The position numbers were made by a program, and so were the translations under genes. DNA of 56,536 nt from Streptomyces althioticus (GTDB taxonomy: Bacteria; Actinomycetota; Actinomycetes; Streptomycetales; Streptomycetaceae): NCBI GenBank assembly GCA_014649355.1, contig BMSW01000028.1, forward strand, positions 1-56,536, read 5' to 3'. Shown piece after piece: positions 25,524 through 34,098 of this stretch. The notes beneath the pieces were generated by a model. It was not told the DNA's origin. It searched no databases and saw nothing but the letters and a program-made list of their open reading frames with translations. Every line of letters starts with the position of its first letter. Positions within the stretch are counted from its first letter, which is position 1.

Positions 25524-27293
25524 CTATTCGGCGCAGACGACCTTGTCCGCCGTGGATTTCTTGATGTCGTCCGGCGCCTTGTCCGGAGGCGTGAGCGAGA
25601 CGCCCGCGCCCTTGAAGTCCTTGCCGAGGGTCAGCGTCATCGCGGGCACACCCTGCGAGTTCGTGACGCTCTCGCCCGGCTTCATCGCCGACCCGGACAG
25701 ACCCATGATGTCGGCCAGCCGCCGCGCCTGGTCCGCCTGGTCGGGGGCGTACTCGAGGGTGGTCTTCGCCAGCTCCGCGGGTGCGTTGCCCGCGTTCTCC
25801 GACTTGTTGACGCCCTGCTGGACCTGGAGCCAGCTCAGGGTCGACTGGGCGCTTCCGGCGGGCGCGCCGCCGTTGAGGACGCGCACCCGCACTTCGGAGG
25901 CAGGGGCCTTCGCGCCCTTCAGCCGGGCGGCGACGGCGGCCTTCTCCTTCTTCTGCTGCTTCTTGACCTCGGTGAACGACACGTCGTTGCGGATCAGGTC
26001 GAAGACTTCCGGCGCCTTGGCGTCGTTGAGGACGACGGTCGCCTTGATCTTCTCCGCCGGGTTGTCGACCACCGGGACCGTCGTGAACGTCAGGTTCTTG
26101 ACGTTGAGCTTGCCCAGCTCCAGACCGAGGTCCTTCAGCTTGTTGATGCTGTTGAGCTGGGAGTCGACGGTGAGCGCCTCGGTGGCCGCCTCGGCCAGGT
26201 TGATCATCTTGGACGGGCTGGTGAGCGTGTCGTTCGACTTCAGCTTGCGCATCAGCGCGCTCAGGAATTGCTGTTGCAACTCGATGCGGCTGAGGTCGCC
26301 GCCCAGACCCACGGAGTGACGGGTGCGCACGAACGCCAGAGCCTGCTCGCCCTCGATCTTGTGAGTGCCCTTGGGCAGATTCAGGTGCGAGTCGGGGTCG
26401 TTGATGTCCTTGCCCAGGCACACCTCGACACCCTCGACCGCCGAGGTCAGTGTCTTCACCGCGTTGAAGTCCGCCACCATGAAGTTGTCCGGCTTGATGC
26501 CGGTCAGCTCGGTCACGGTCCGCATGGTGCAGCTGGGCGTCCGGCCGGCCTGGCCGAGGCTGGTGTTGAAGCGGACGCCGGTCTCGCCCGGGATGACCTT
26601 CTCGCTGCCGTCCTCCTGCTGGGTGGGGCAGTCCGGGATGTCGACTATCAGGTCGCGCGGGATGCTCAGCGCGGTGGCGTTGGAGCGGTCCTTGGAGACG
26701 TGCAGCAGGATCGTGGTGTCGGCGTGGCCCTCGCTGCCCTTGTCGCCGTAGCCCTCGTTGCCCGAGCCGGTGCGCTTGTCCGTGCCGATCAGCAGGATGT
26801 TGATGGCCTCGTCCTTCTTGAAGCCACCGGTGCCCGCGCCGTCGTCGGAGACGGACGTGATGTTGTCGTTGAGGTGCTCCAGGTACAGGTAGCCGCCCAC
26901 ACCCGTGGCGAGCACCAGGAAGGCCACCGTGCCGCTGGTCCACAGCAGCACCTTCTTCGCCTTCTTGGGCTTCTTCGCCGGCCGGCGCCCTCGGCGGCCC
27001 GCCGGAGGCTCCTCCTCCTGCGCACCCCGGCGCCGGCGCTGCGGCGGCACGTCCCGCCCGGGCGTCTCATCTCCGGGAGCGGCGCGGCCGGGGCCGTCGG
27101 GTGCCTGGTCGGGCGACGCCGACCGGGCCCGCGGATTCCCCGCCCCCGGGTTCCGCGGCCCGCGCGGGGCCGGAATGGGCGACTGCGGTGCGGAAGGGCT
27201 CAGTCGCAGTTCGTATTCGCCGGTGTGCGGATTGAGTACCCACTGGTCTGCGGGATCGATGTTCTCTCCCCGCCCACGGCCTTGCGCGTCCAC
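25524..27293 (-). CDS. LCP-family protein 5 with LytR_C domain
   Basis: 589-aa LCP protein with the longest cytoplasmic tail (1-115), starting with a DPADQWVLNPHTGEYELRL motif and then proline- and lysine-rich. TM is at about 116-136, followed by the LCP domain (NILLIGTDKRTGSGNEG, SIPRDLIVDIPDC, FVRTRHSVGLGGD) and a C-terminal LytR_C region (VRVRVLNGGAPAGSAQ). The GTG at 27293 follows GGAGG, giving the tail motif as the true N-terminus. Four cysteines: IPDC, PSCT, GVEVC and the final KVVCAE. The tail motif may dock a cytoplasmic partner. Confidence 0.9.
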   Translation of the reverse strand: MDAQGRGRGENIDPADQWVLNPHTGEYELRLSPSAPQSPIPAPRGPRNPGAGNPRARSASPDQAPDGPGRAAPGDETPGRDVPPQRRRRGAQEEEPPAGRRGRRPAKKPKKAKKVLLWTSGTVAFLVLATGVGGYLYLEHLNDNITSVSDDGAGTGGFKKDEAINILLIGTDKRTGSGNEGYGDKGSEGHADTTILLHVSKDRSNATALSIPRDLIVDIPDCPTQQEDGSEKVIPGETGVRFNTSLGQAGRTPSCTMRTVTELTGIKPDNFMVADFNAVKTLTSAVEGVEVCLGKDINDPDSHLNLPKGTHKIEGEQALAFVRTRHSVGLGGDLSRIELQQQFLSALMRKLKSNDTLTSPSKMINLAEAATEALTVDSQLNSINKLKDLGLELGKLNVKNLTFTTVPVVDNPAEKIKATVVLNDAKAPEVFDLIRNDVSFTEVKKQQKKEKAAVAARLKGAKAPASEVRVRVLNGGAPAGSAQSTLSWLQVQQGVNKSENAGNAPAELAKTTLEYAPDQADQARRLADIMGLSGSAMKPGESVTNSQGVPAMTLTLGKDFKGAGVSLTPPDKAPDDIKKSTADKVVCAE

Positions 27294-27536
27294 GGTCGCT
27301 CGAATCCTCCGTCGGGGCCACGCGGCGCCTTTCCCCTCCCAAGGCGCTCGGGTCTCGGTCACACAGTGCGGGATCTCAGGACGGGCCTGAAGGAACGGAC
27401 GCACCGGAGGGCTCACACTAACGGGCCTGATCGGCGTCCGGCGACGTCGGTGACGAATTCCACGCCTTCACAAGGGGCAATCCGCCCATTTCCGTGGACA
27501 GGAGTTCGCAGCCTGGGAGTTGTCTTTGAGTTTCCT

Positions 27537-28745
27537 TTACGCGCAGGTGTCCTCGGCGGCGGTGTTGCCGGAGAACGTGGGCTCCGGGGACGCGCTGTCC
27601 GCCGGTGCCGCCGTTTCCTTTTCCGTGGCCTTTCGCTCACCGTCCGTGCTCACGCGCAGGGCTTCGTCCTTGCGCAGCCGCTCGAACAGTTTCCCGGCGG
27701 CGGGCTGGGCGAGTTGATCCCGATTCACGTCTCCGGCGTAGGACTCCCTTGGCACGGTGAGGAATTGCACACCTTCCGTAGGGATGTCACGGAGCCCTCG
27801 TACGAGTTCGTACAAACCGCGCAGGCTGGCGAGTTCGGGGTCGGTCGTGAGGGACGAGGTGGCCGCGTCCAGAACGGGATACAGCTTCACCGGATTCAGC
27901 AGGATCTCGTTGCTGCGGACCTTGTTGACCAGCGCGCCGAGGAACCGCTGCTGGCGTTCGATGCGGCCGGTGTCGCTGCCGTCCCCGAGGCTTTTGCGGG
28001 CCCGTACGTAGCCGAGGGCCTGCTCCCCGTCGAGCGTCACGCGCCCCGCCGGCAGGTGCAGGTGGGCGTCCTTGTCGTCGATCGGCCGGCTCAGGCACAC
28101 CTCGACGCCGTCCACCGCGTCGACCATGTCCTTGAACCCCTCGAAGTCGACGACGACGTGGTGGTCCACGCGGATGTCGGTGAGCTTCTCCACGGTGCGG
28201 ATGGTGCAGGCCGAGCCGCCCACCTCGAAGGCCGCGTTGAACTGGGTGAACATCGGCGCGCTGCGCGATCCGTCGGGGCGGCGGCAGTCGGGCACGTCCA
28301 CCATCAGGTCCCGCGGTATCGACACGGCGGTGGCGCTGCGCCGGCCCGCCGACAGATGCAGCAGGATCACCGTGTCCGAGCGCTCGGTGCCCGGATCGCG
28401 CCCGTAGCGGCGGTTCTCCGCGCCCGCCCGGGAGTCCGACCCGATCAGCAGGATGTTGAGGGCGTCCTTCACCAGGGCGGTGGGCCGGTCCTTCTCGAAC
28501 CGGGCGAGCTCGGCCGCCGCCGCCTCGTCCGGGGTGATGTTCCCCTCCAGCTTCATGTACACCGCCCACCCGGCGGCCGCGGCGCCCGCCAGCGCGAGGG
28601 ACACCCCGAGGCTCACCCCCCACACCCAGCGCCGGCGACGGCGGCGGACCGCGCCGCGCCCGCTCGGCGAGGAGCCGGAGCCCGGACCGAGAGGGCGCCC
28701 CGCCCCGCCCTGGCCCTCGGGGGGTATGCCTGCGGTGTCGCTCAT
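27537..28745 (-). CDS. LCP-family protein 6, short form without LytR_C
   Basis: 402-aa LCP protein: arginine-rich cytoplasmic tail (1-40), TM (about 41-61), LCP domain (NILLIGSDSRAGAENRRYG, SIPRDLMVDVPDC, YVRARKSLGDGSD). It stops soon after the LCP domain with a short tail ending AAEDTCA, so it lacks LytR_C yet keeps the terminal cysteine of the longer paralogues. Four cysteines in all. ATG at 28745 with GGGAGGGG upstream. First gene of the minus-strand LCP run, about 190 bases downstream of the TIGR03089 gene's stop. Confidence 0.9.
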   Translation of the reverse strand: MSDTAGIPPEGQGGAGRPLGPGSGSSPSGRGAVRRRRRRWVWGVSLGVSLALAGAAAAGWAVYMKLEGNITPDEAAAAELARFEKDRPTALVKDALNILLIGSDSRAGAENRRYGRDPGTERSDTVILLHLSAGRRSATAVSIPRDLMVDVPDCRRPDGSRSAPMFTQFNAAFEVGGSACTIRTVEKLTDIRVDHHVVVDFEGFKDMVDAVDGVEVCLSRPIDDKDAHLHLPAGRVTLDGEQALGYVRARKSLGDGSDTGRIERQQRFLGALVNKVRSNEILLNPVKLYPVLDAATSSLTTDPELASLRGLYELVRGLRDIPTEGVQFLTVPRESYAGDVNRDQLAQPAAGKLFERLRKDEALRVSTDGERKATEKETAAPADSASPEPTFSGNTAAEDTCA

Positions 28746-28938
28746 GCCGGTTCCACCCCTCCCTGCGTACGGGCCGGGACGGCGTACGGGTGCGGGCCGC
28801 TCCGCGTGCCGCGCGGGAGCGCCCCGTGAGGCGCGCGCCGCTCGGTGTGCCGCTTCCTACGACTGTGGCCCGGAGGAGGGAGGAGTGGGGGGTGGTGCTG
28901 CGCCGAACGGGTGACGGCGGTGTCCTCCGGCGGGCAGG

Positions 28939-29700
28939 TCAGCGGGCGATGACCGTGACCCGCTCGCTCTCCACCCGCTTGTCCAGGGCGTCGGCGTCCA
29001 GCCGGTCGACGTTGCGGCACAGCACCACGGAGCCGCCGGTCGCCAGCGGCGCGTACAGCCCGGCGTTCAGCCCTTCCCAGGTGTCGTACGGCAGCCCGGA
29101 CAGGATCCGGGAGCCGGGGCCGGTCAGCCCGAGGTCCGGCGCCTCCGCGCGGGCCCGCTCGACGACCTCCGCGCCCGAGAACTCCCGGCCCGCCACGATC
29201 AGCGCCGGCTCCTCCGGGTCGACGGGCGCGTACGGCACGAACCGGTCGCCCTGCCCCGGCACCTCCACGGCGTAGTCGGCGAAGCCCTCCGGCGGCTGCG
29301 GGAAGCGCCCGCCGAGCGGTCGCAGCGCCAGCGCGACCCGCGGGCCCGAGCAGGCGCGGGCGGCCTCCAGCGACTCCGGCTCCGGGCCGCTCACCACCAC
29401 GTCCGCCGCGGACGGGTCGCCGCCGACGTCCGCGACCACGCCGACCGACGCGCACGCCAGCAGCCACACCGCGGTCTGCCAGTGCGCGGGCAGCAGCAGG
29501 GTCACCCGGTCGCCCGGTTCGACGGACAACTCGTCCTGGAGCAGGTTGGCGGTCTTGGCCACCCAATTGGCGAAGGTGGCCACGGACAATTCGACCCGTT
29601 CGCCCGTGGCGTCGTCGTAGAAGGTCACCAGGGGGCGTCCCGGGTCCGCGGCGAGCGCGGAACTCAGCAGGTCGGCAGGGGTGCGGTCGGTGGCGTTCAC
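28939..29700 (-). CDS. TIGR03089-family protein (truncated adenylation-like)
   Basis: 253-aa protein resembling only the N-terminal part of AMP-forming acyl-CoA synthetases (VTFYDDATGERVELSVATFANWVAKTANLL, shown in two parts: VTFYDDATGERVELS and VATFANWVAKTANLL; also PGDRVTLLLPAHWQTAVWLLAC). The ATP-binding SGTTGxPK loop and the C-terminal lid domain are absent, so adenylation is not expected. The family is actinobacterial and, as remembered, M. tuberculosis Rv3268 is a member beside the LCP protein CpsA, the same context as here. Function unknown. GTG start at 29700. Confidence 0.85.
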   Translation of the reverse strand: MNATDRTPADLLSSALAADPGRPLVTFYDDATGERVELSVATFANWVAKTANLLQDELSVEPGDRVTLLLPAHWQTAVWLLACASVGVVADVGGDPSAADVVVSGPEPESLEAARACSGPRVALALRPLGGRFPQPPEGFADYAVEVPGQGDRFVPYAPVDPEEPALIVAGREFSGAEVVERARAEAPDLGLTGPGSRILSGLPYDTWEGLNAGLYAPLATGGSVVLCRNVDRLDADALDKRVESERVTVIAR

Positions 29701-29822
29701 CCGCGCAAGCGTACGCGGCCCCCGCCGGGCGCACCCTCCGTGCGGGCCATGGGCGGGCCACCGGTTCGGGGGAACGGCAGCCGACAGACCGTCATGTGAG
29801 CGATGGACAGATTTGTCTGACT

Positions 29823-31385
29823 ATGTCCAAGCTCAGGGGCATGCGTGGAATTCTTGCTTCCTCAATCGGCGTCACGTGCGCCGCGGCCCTCGCCCTTCCG
29901 CTCGCCCCGCCCGCCGCCGCGTCCGACGCGCCCGACGTGGCCACGCGCACCGTGGGGACGGCCGACGTCCAGGCCGGCTCCCGAGTCGATGCCCGGGGCG
30001 ACTCCCGGGCCGATGCCCGGGCCGAAGTCCCGGGCAGTACCCAGTCGCTGCCCCTGCGGCCCCTCACCCACGACCGTGCCACAGGCGCCGTGCTCGGTCT
30101 GACGCCCCGGACGGTACGGACCTTCTCGCTCCTCGGCGTCGTCTGGGACGACCCCTCCGCCCACCTGCACGGCCGCGTGCAGGTCCGCACCCGTGCGGTC
30201 TCCACGGGGGAGTGGACCGACTGGCGGGACGTCGAGACCCACTACGCCGAGCACGGTGCGGACCCGGACTCCCCGGAGGCCGTCTCCGGGAAGACGCGGG
30301 GCGCCACCGCGCCGCTGTGGGTGGGGGAGTCGAACGGGGTCGAGGTGCGGGTGCTTCCGGAACCGGATTCCGGTGAGCCGGAGGACGTGGACCCTGTCGA
30401 CGCGGAGGCGGATGAGGGTGTGTCAGGCGGGGAGGGGGCGGGGGAGGGTGCCGGTGAGGGGGCCGGTGAGGTGACCACCCTGCCGGCCGGGATGCGGCTC
30501 GATCTGGTCGATCCGGGGGAGGCGGAGTCCGAGGTGTCCGGGGGGTCCGAGGTGTCCGGGGGGTCCGAGGGCTTCGGAGAGGGGACGGGAGGTGCCGAGC
30601 CCACCGAGGAGCCCCGTACGGGCGTCATGACCGCCGCGGCCAAGGCCGCCTCCGCCGCCAACTCCGCCCTGGTGCCGCTCGGCGCCAGCCAGATCCCCTC
30701 GCTGACCGCCGAGGAGACGCGGGAGGAACTCGTCACCCTGCGCGGCACCGAACTGACCGATCAGCAGCAGGCGAAGAAGTACATCGGGCCGCGGCCCGCC
30801 ATCACCACCCGGCGCGGCTGGGGGGCGGACGAGAGCCTGCGCGAGAAGAGCTTCGTCTACACGAGTTCGGTCAAGGCCGCGTTCGTGCACCACACCGCCT
30901 CCGGGAACAACTACTCCTGCTCCCAGGCGCCCTCCCTGATCCGCGGCTTCTACCGCTACCACACCAAGAGCCTGGGCTGGCGGGACATCGGCTACAACTT
31001 CCTCGTCGACAAGTGCGGCCGCATCTACGAGGGCCGGGCCGGCGGCGTGGCCAAGCCGGTCAAGGGCGCGCACACCATGGGGTTCAACACCAAGACCACG
31101 GGCATCGCCGTGATCGGCTCCTACGGCTCCAAGAAACCGTCCTCCAAGGCGGTGAAGGCCGTCGCCCGGCTCACCGCCTGGAAGCTCGGGCTGCACGGCA
31201 TGAACCCGAAGAAGAAGACATCCCTGACGTCCGGCGGGGGCAACCTGTACGCGAAGGGCAAGAAGGTGAAGATGAAGGTGATCTCCGGCCACCGGGACGG
31301 GTTCAACACCTCCTGCCCCGGGGGGAAGCTGTACAAGAAGCTGGGCAGCGTGCGGTCCAAGGCCGCCGGTTACCAGGGCCGCTGA
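29823..31385 (+). CDS. Secreted N-acetylmuramoyl-L-alanine amidase (PGRP domain)
   Basis: 520-aa exported peptidoglycan hydrolase. A Sec signal peptide (MRGILASSIGVTCAAALALP, cleavage near AAAS) is followed by a beta-rich region, low-complexity repeats (GEGAGEGAGEG and SEVSGGSEVSGGSE, about 200-255) and a C-terminal PGRP/amidase_2 domain (about 330-515). Zinc and catalytic residues are visible: VHHTASG, GYNF, GHRDGFN and SCPG. It cleaves the bond between muramic acid and L-alanine. The start is uncertain (29823 or 29841); neither has a good ribosome site. Divergent from the TIGR03089 gene. Confidence 0.9.
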   Translation: MSKLRGMRGILASSIGVTCAAALALPLAPPAAASDAPDVATRTVGTADVQAGSRVDARGDSRADARAEVPGSTQSLPLRPLTHDRATGAVLGLTPRTVRTFSLLGVVWDDPSAHLHGRVQVRTRAVSTGEWTDWRDVETHYAEHGADPDSPEAVSGKTRGATAPLWVGESNGVEVRVLPEPDSGEPEDVDPVDAEADEGVSGGEGAGEGAGEGAGEVTTLPAGMRLDLVDPGEAESEVSGGSEVSGGSEGFGEGTGGAEPTEEPRTGVMTAAAKAASAANSALVPLGASQIPSLTAEETREELVTLRGTELTDQQQAKKYIGPRPAITTRRGWGADESLREKSFVYTSSVKAAFVHHTASGNNYSCSQAPSLIRGFYRYHTKSLGWRDIGYNFLVDKCGRIYEGRAGGVAKPVKGAHTMGFNTKTTGIAVIGSYGSKKPSSKAVKAVARLTAWKLGLHGMNPKKKTSLTSGGGNLYAKGKKVKMKVISGHRDGFNTSCPGGKLYKKLGSVRSKAAGYQGR

Positions 31386-31492
31386 GGAAGCCGGCCGGGG
31401 GCCGGCCGCTCCGCTCCTGCCGGGAGCCGTCTGCATACACTGGCCGGCCGAAAGACAGTTCGGCCGGTCCCGGCAGGAAGCAGAGACGACAG

Positions 31493-32575
31493 GTGACAGA
31501 AGCGATCCTCCTGGTCGGCGGCAAGGGCACGCGGCTGCGTCCGCTCACGGTGCACACGCCCAAGCCCATGGTCCCGGCGGCCGGGGTGCCGTTCCTCACG
31601 CACCAGCTCGCGCGGGCGCGCGCGGCGGGCGTGGAGCACATCGTCCTCGCCACGTCGTACCTCGCCGAGGTGTTCGAGCCGTACTTCGGCGACGGGTCCG
31701 CGCTGGGGCTGCACATCGAGTACGTCACGGAGGAGGAGCCGCTCGGCACGGGCGGCGCCATCCGCAACGTCGCCTCGCGGCTGCGCTCCGGGCCGGACGA
31801 GCCGGTGCTCGTGTTCAACGGGGACATCCTGACGGGGCTGGACATCGGGGCGCTGGTGCGGACGCACGAGACGTCCGGCGCCGATGTCTCGCTGCACCTG
31901 ACGCAGGTGAGCGATCCGCGGGCGTACGGGCTGGTGCCGACGGACGACACCGGGCGGGTGCTGGCCTTCCTGGAGAAGCCGCAGACGCCCGAGGAGATCG
32001 TCACCGATCAGATCAACGCGGGGGCGTACGTGTTCCGGCGGTCGGTCATCGACACGATTCCCGCGGGGCGGGTGGTGTCGGTGGAGCGGGAGACGTTCCC
32101 GGGGCTGCTGGAGGCGGGGGCGCACCTTCAGGGGATGGTCGACTCGACGTACTGGCTGGACCTGGGGACGCCGGCGGCGTTCGTGCGGGGGTCGGCGGAC
32201 CTGGTGCTCGGAAAGGCGCCGTCGCCCGCCGTGCCGGGGCGGTGCGGGGACCGGCTGGTGCTGCCGACGGCGCGGGTGGCGCCGGACGCGAGGCTGGAGG
32301 GCGGGACGGTGGTGGGCGAGGGGGCGTTCGTCGCGGAGGGCGCGCGGGTGTTCGGCTCCACGATCCTGCCGGGCGCGGTGATCGAACCGGGGGCGGTCGT
32401 GACGGATTCGCTGGTCGGGACGCGGGCGCGGGTGGGGGAGCGGGCGGTGCTGACCGGGGCGGTCATAGGGGACGGGGCGGTCGTGGGGGCGCGGAACGAG
32501 CTGCGGGAGGGTGTGCGGGTGTGGTGCGACGCGCGGATCCCCGCCGGGGCGGTGCGGTTTTCTTCGGACCAGTAG
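31493..32575 (+). CDS. NDP-sugar pyrophosphorylase (mannose-1-phosphate guanylyltransferase-like)
   Basis: 360-aa nucleotidyltransferase with the signature LLVGGKGTRLRPLT, NGDILTG for the metal-binding aspartate and FLEKP for the sugar pocket, then a left-handed beta-helix tail of hexapeptide repeats (about 245-350). It joins a nucleoside triphosphate and a sugar-1-phosphate. The mycobacterial gene in the same context makes GDP-mannose, and manB and manA are also in this window, so GDP-mannose is the best guess; UDP- or dTDP-sugar is possible. GTG start at 31493 after a weak AGGAAG. Likely follows the amidase on one transcript. Confidence 0.88.
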   Translation: MTEAILLVGGKGTRLRPLTVHTPKPMVPAAGVPFLTHQLARARAAGVEHIVLATSYLAEVFEPYFGDGSALGLHIEYVTEEEPLGTGGAIRNVASRLRSGPDEPVLVFNGDILTGLDIGALVRTHETSGADVSLHLTQVSDPRAYGLVPTDDTGRVLAFLEKPQTPEEIVTDQINAGAYVFRRSVIDTIPAGRVVSVERETFPGLLEAGAHLQGMVDSTYWLDLGTPAAFVRGSADLVLGKAPSPAVPGRCGDRLVLPTARVAPDARLEGGTVVGEGAFVAEGARVFGSTILPGAVIEPGAVVTDSLVGTRARVGERAVLTGAVIGDGAVVGARNELREGVRVWCDARIPAGAVRFSSDQ

Positions 32576-33001
32576 GGGGGTGGGGTGTGAGGCCTGCGGC
32601 GCATTCACCTGTTCGGTGGGGGTTGATGTAGCGCCCACGGTGGGGTGAGTGGTGCGGGGCCGCGGTGGGGGTGGTCGTCCTCGGTCTGGCGCGATGAGGG
32701 TGCTTACGAGGGGGAGGGCGCGGACGCGCCAGCCGCTGCGGGCGCCCACCCCCACCCCGCCCCCTCCCCGCCGCGAGCGGCTACACCGACACCGGTGGCG
32801 AAGGCCATCTCCCCGCTCCCGTCACGCGGGGCGGCGGCACTTCGCGCCGACTGCGGGCGCGCGGCGGGCTGGCGGCCGCACATGTCGCCAACCGCGGGCA
32901 TGCGTGCCGCCTGGGGCGGCACGGGTGGGCGCGGCGGCTCCCTGTCGGCGCCAGGTGCGCGAACACCCCCCGGCCCGCATTAACGCCGGGTGAGGAAAGG
33001 G
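32576..33001. repeat. Non-coding spacer with inverted copy of the 9-kb repeat element
   Basis: No gene is supported. The complement of 32880-32945 reads GCGCCCACCCGTGCCGCC followed by a GGCGGCA...GCATGCCCGCGG segment, matching the long element of the 9.1-9.5 kb repeat (GCGCCCACCCGTGCCGCC, then GCGGCCCGACTGCCCGC). The rest is GC-rich with short C runs. Confidence 0.6.
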
Positions 33002-33023
33002 GTACGGGGTGTGCAACCCGTAC
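33002..33023. terminator. Hairpin between convergent NDP-sugar and AlkA genes
   Basis: GTACGGG (33002-33008) pairs with CCCGTAC (33017-33023) around an 8-base loop, 22 bases beyond the minus-strand stop codon. Confidence 0.6.
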
Positions 33024-33044
33024 GGTGCCGCGCAGCACGGAGTG

Positions 33045-34049
33045 CTAGAGCTGCCCGATGTCCCCGTGCGGCATACGGGGCGCCCGCCGCGCAGGCGTCC
33101 TCCCGCTCAACAGAATGAGCCGCACGGCCCGATGCCGCTGCCCCGCATACGGCTCGAGCAACGACAGCATGACGGAGTCGTCCGCATCCCGGTCCCCCGC
33201 CAACGCCCACCCCACGATCCCCGGCAGATGCAGATCCCCCGTCGTCACCGCATCCACCGCCCCATGACTCCGCTGCACCGTCTCCGCCGACGTCCATGGC
33301 CCGATCCCGGACACCAGCTCCAGCCGCGCCCGCGCCTCCTCGGGAGACAGACGGGCCGCCTCCTCCATCCGCGCGGCGACCCGCACCGCGCGCAGCACGG
33401 TGGAGGCCCGCTTGTCGTCGACACCGGCGCGGTGCCACTCCCAGGAGGGGATCAGCGCCCAGGTGCGCGGCGCCGGCATCACCGCCATCCGCTCGGGCGC
33501 GGGCCCGGGCGCGGGTTCGCCGAACTTGCGGACCAGCAGCCGCCACGCCCGGTACGCCTCCCCGGTCGTGACCTTCTGCTCCAGGATCGACGGGATCAGC
33601 GATTCGAGGACCAGCCCGGTGCGCAGCAGCCGCAGGCCCGGCAGGCGGTGGTGGGTGAACGCCAGCAGCCGGTGCCGGGGCACGAACGCGGACGGGTCGT
33701 CGGCGGCGCCGAGCAGTTCGGGGAGCCGGTCCAGGAGCCAGTCGGCGCCGGGGCCCCACGCCTGGCCGCGGACCGTGTCTCCGTGCACGCTCACCCGGAG
33801 GGTGCCGGGGCCCACGGGCGTGAGGCTGGTGCGCCACGCGGCGCCGTCCGGGGTCGTGCGGAACGTCGGGTCGCCGGTGCCGCGGCGCAGCGGGCCGAGG
33901 ACCAGGCCCAGGTCCAGGGGGCCGTCCGGCACCCAGGTGCGGGTCCGGGGCGAGGCCGGCGCGCTGCGGGGCCCCCGTGGCGACGGCATCGCGACATGGC
34001 CGCCGCGCACGGTGGTCCGCGTCGGGCGGGGAGCGAAACGTCCGGCCAC
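33045..34049 (-). CDS. DNA-3-methyladenine glycosylase family protein (AlkA-like)
   Basis: 334-aa helix-hairpin-helix DNA glycosylase that would excise alkylated bases in base-excision repair. The HhH motif is LELVSGIGPWTSAETVQR and the catalytic aspartate lies in TTGDLHLP. ILEQKVTTGEAYRAWRLLVRKFG matches the family's core (quoted as ILEQKVTTGEAYR, AWRLLVRKFG). The GTG at 34049 is chosen because AGGAACTCTC precedes it; longer readings run into fbiB. Forty-nine bases separate it from fbiB upstream, so it may be the last gene of the fbi transcript. Confidence 0.87.
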   Translation of the reverse strand: MAGRFAPRPTRTTVRGGHVAMPSPRGPRSAPASPRTRTWVPDGPLDLGLVLGPLRRGTGDPTFRTTPDGAAWRTSLTPVGPGTLRVSVHGDTVRGQAWGPGADWLLDRLPELLGAADDPSAFVPRHRLLAFTHHRLPGLRLLRTGLVLESLIPSILEQKVTTGEAYRAWRLLVRKFGEPAPGPAPERMAVMPAPRTWALIPSWEWHRAGVDDKRASTVLRAVRVAARMEEAARLSPEEARARLELVSGIGPWTSAETVQRSHGAVDAVTTGDLHLPGIVGWALAGDRDADDSVMLSLLEPYAGQRHRAVRLILLSGRTPARRAPRMPHGDIGQL

Positions 34050-34098
34050 GAGAGTTCCTGGGGTGAGAGGGGAAGCTCCTACGAGAGTAGGGCCTCGC

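Noticed and set aside
25245..28829. 1194-codon plus-strand open frame over the LCP genes
   Set aside because: It is a shadow of LCP 4-6; the minus-strand frames show clear LCP motifs and the plus-strand product shows none.
29771..29795. SigE-type promoter (GGAAC...GTC) before the PGRP amidase
   Set aside because: The spacing between the two elements is 15 bases, about two too short for ECF sigma promoters.
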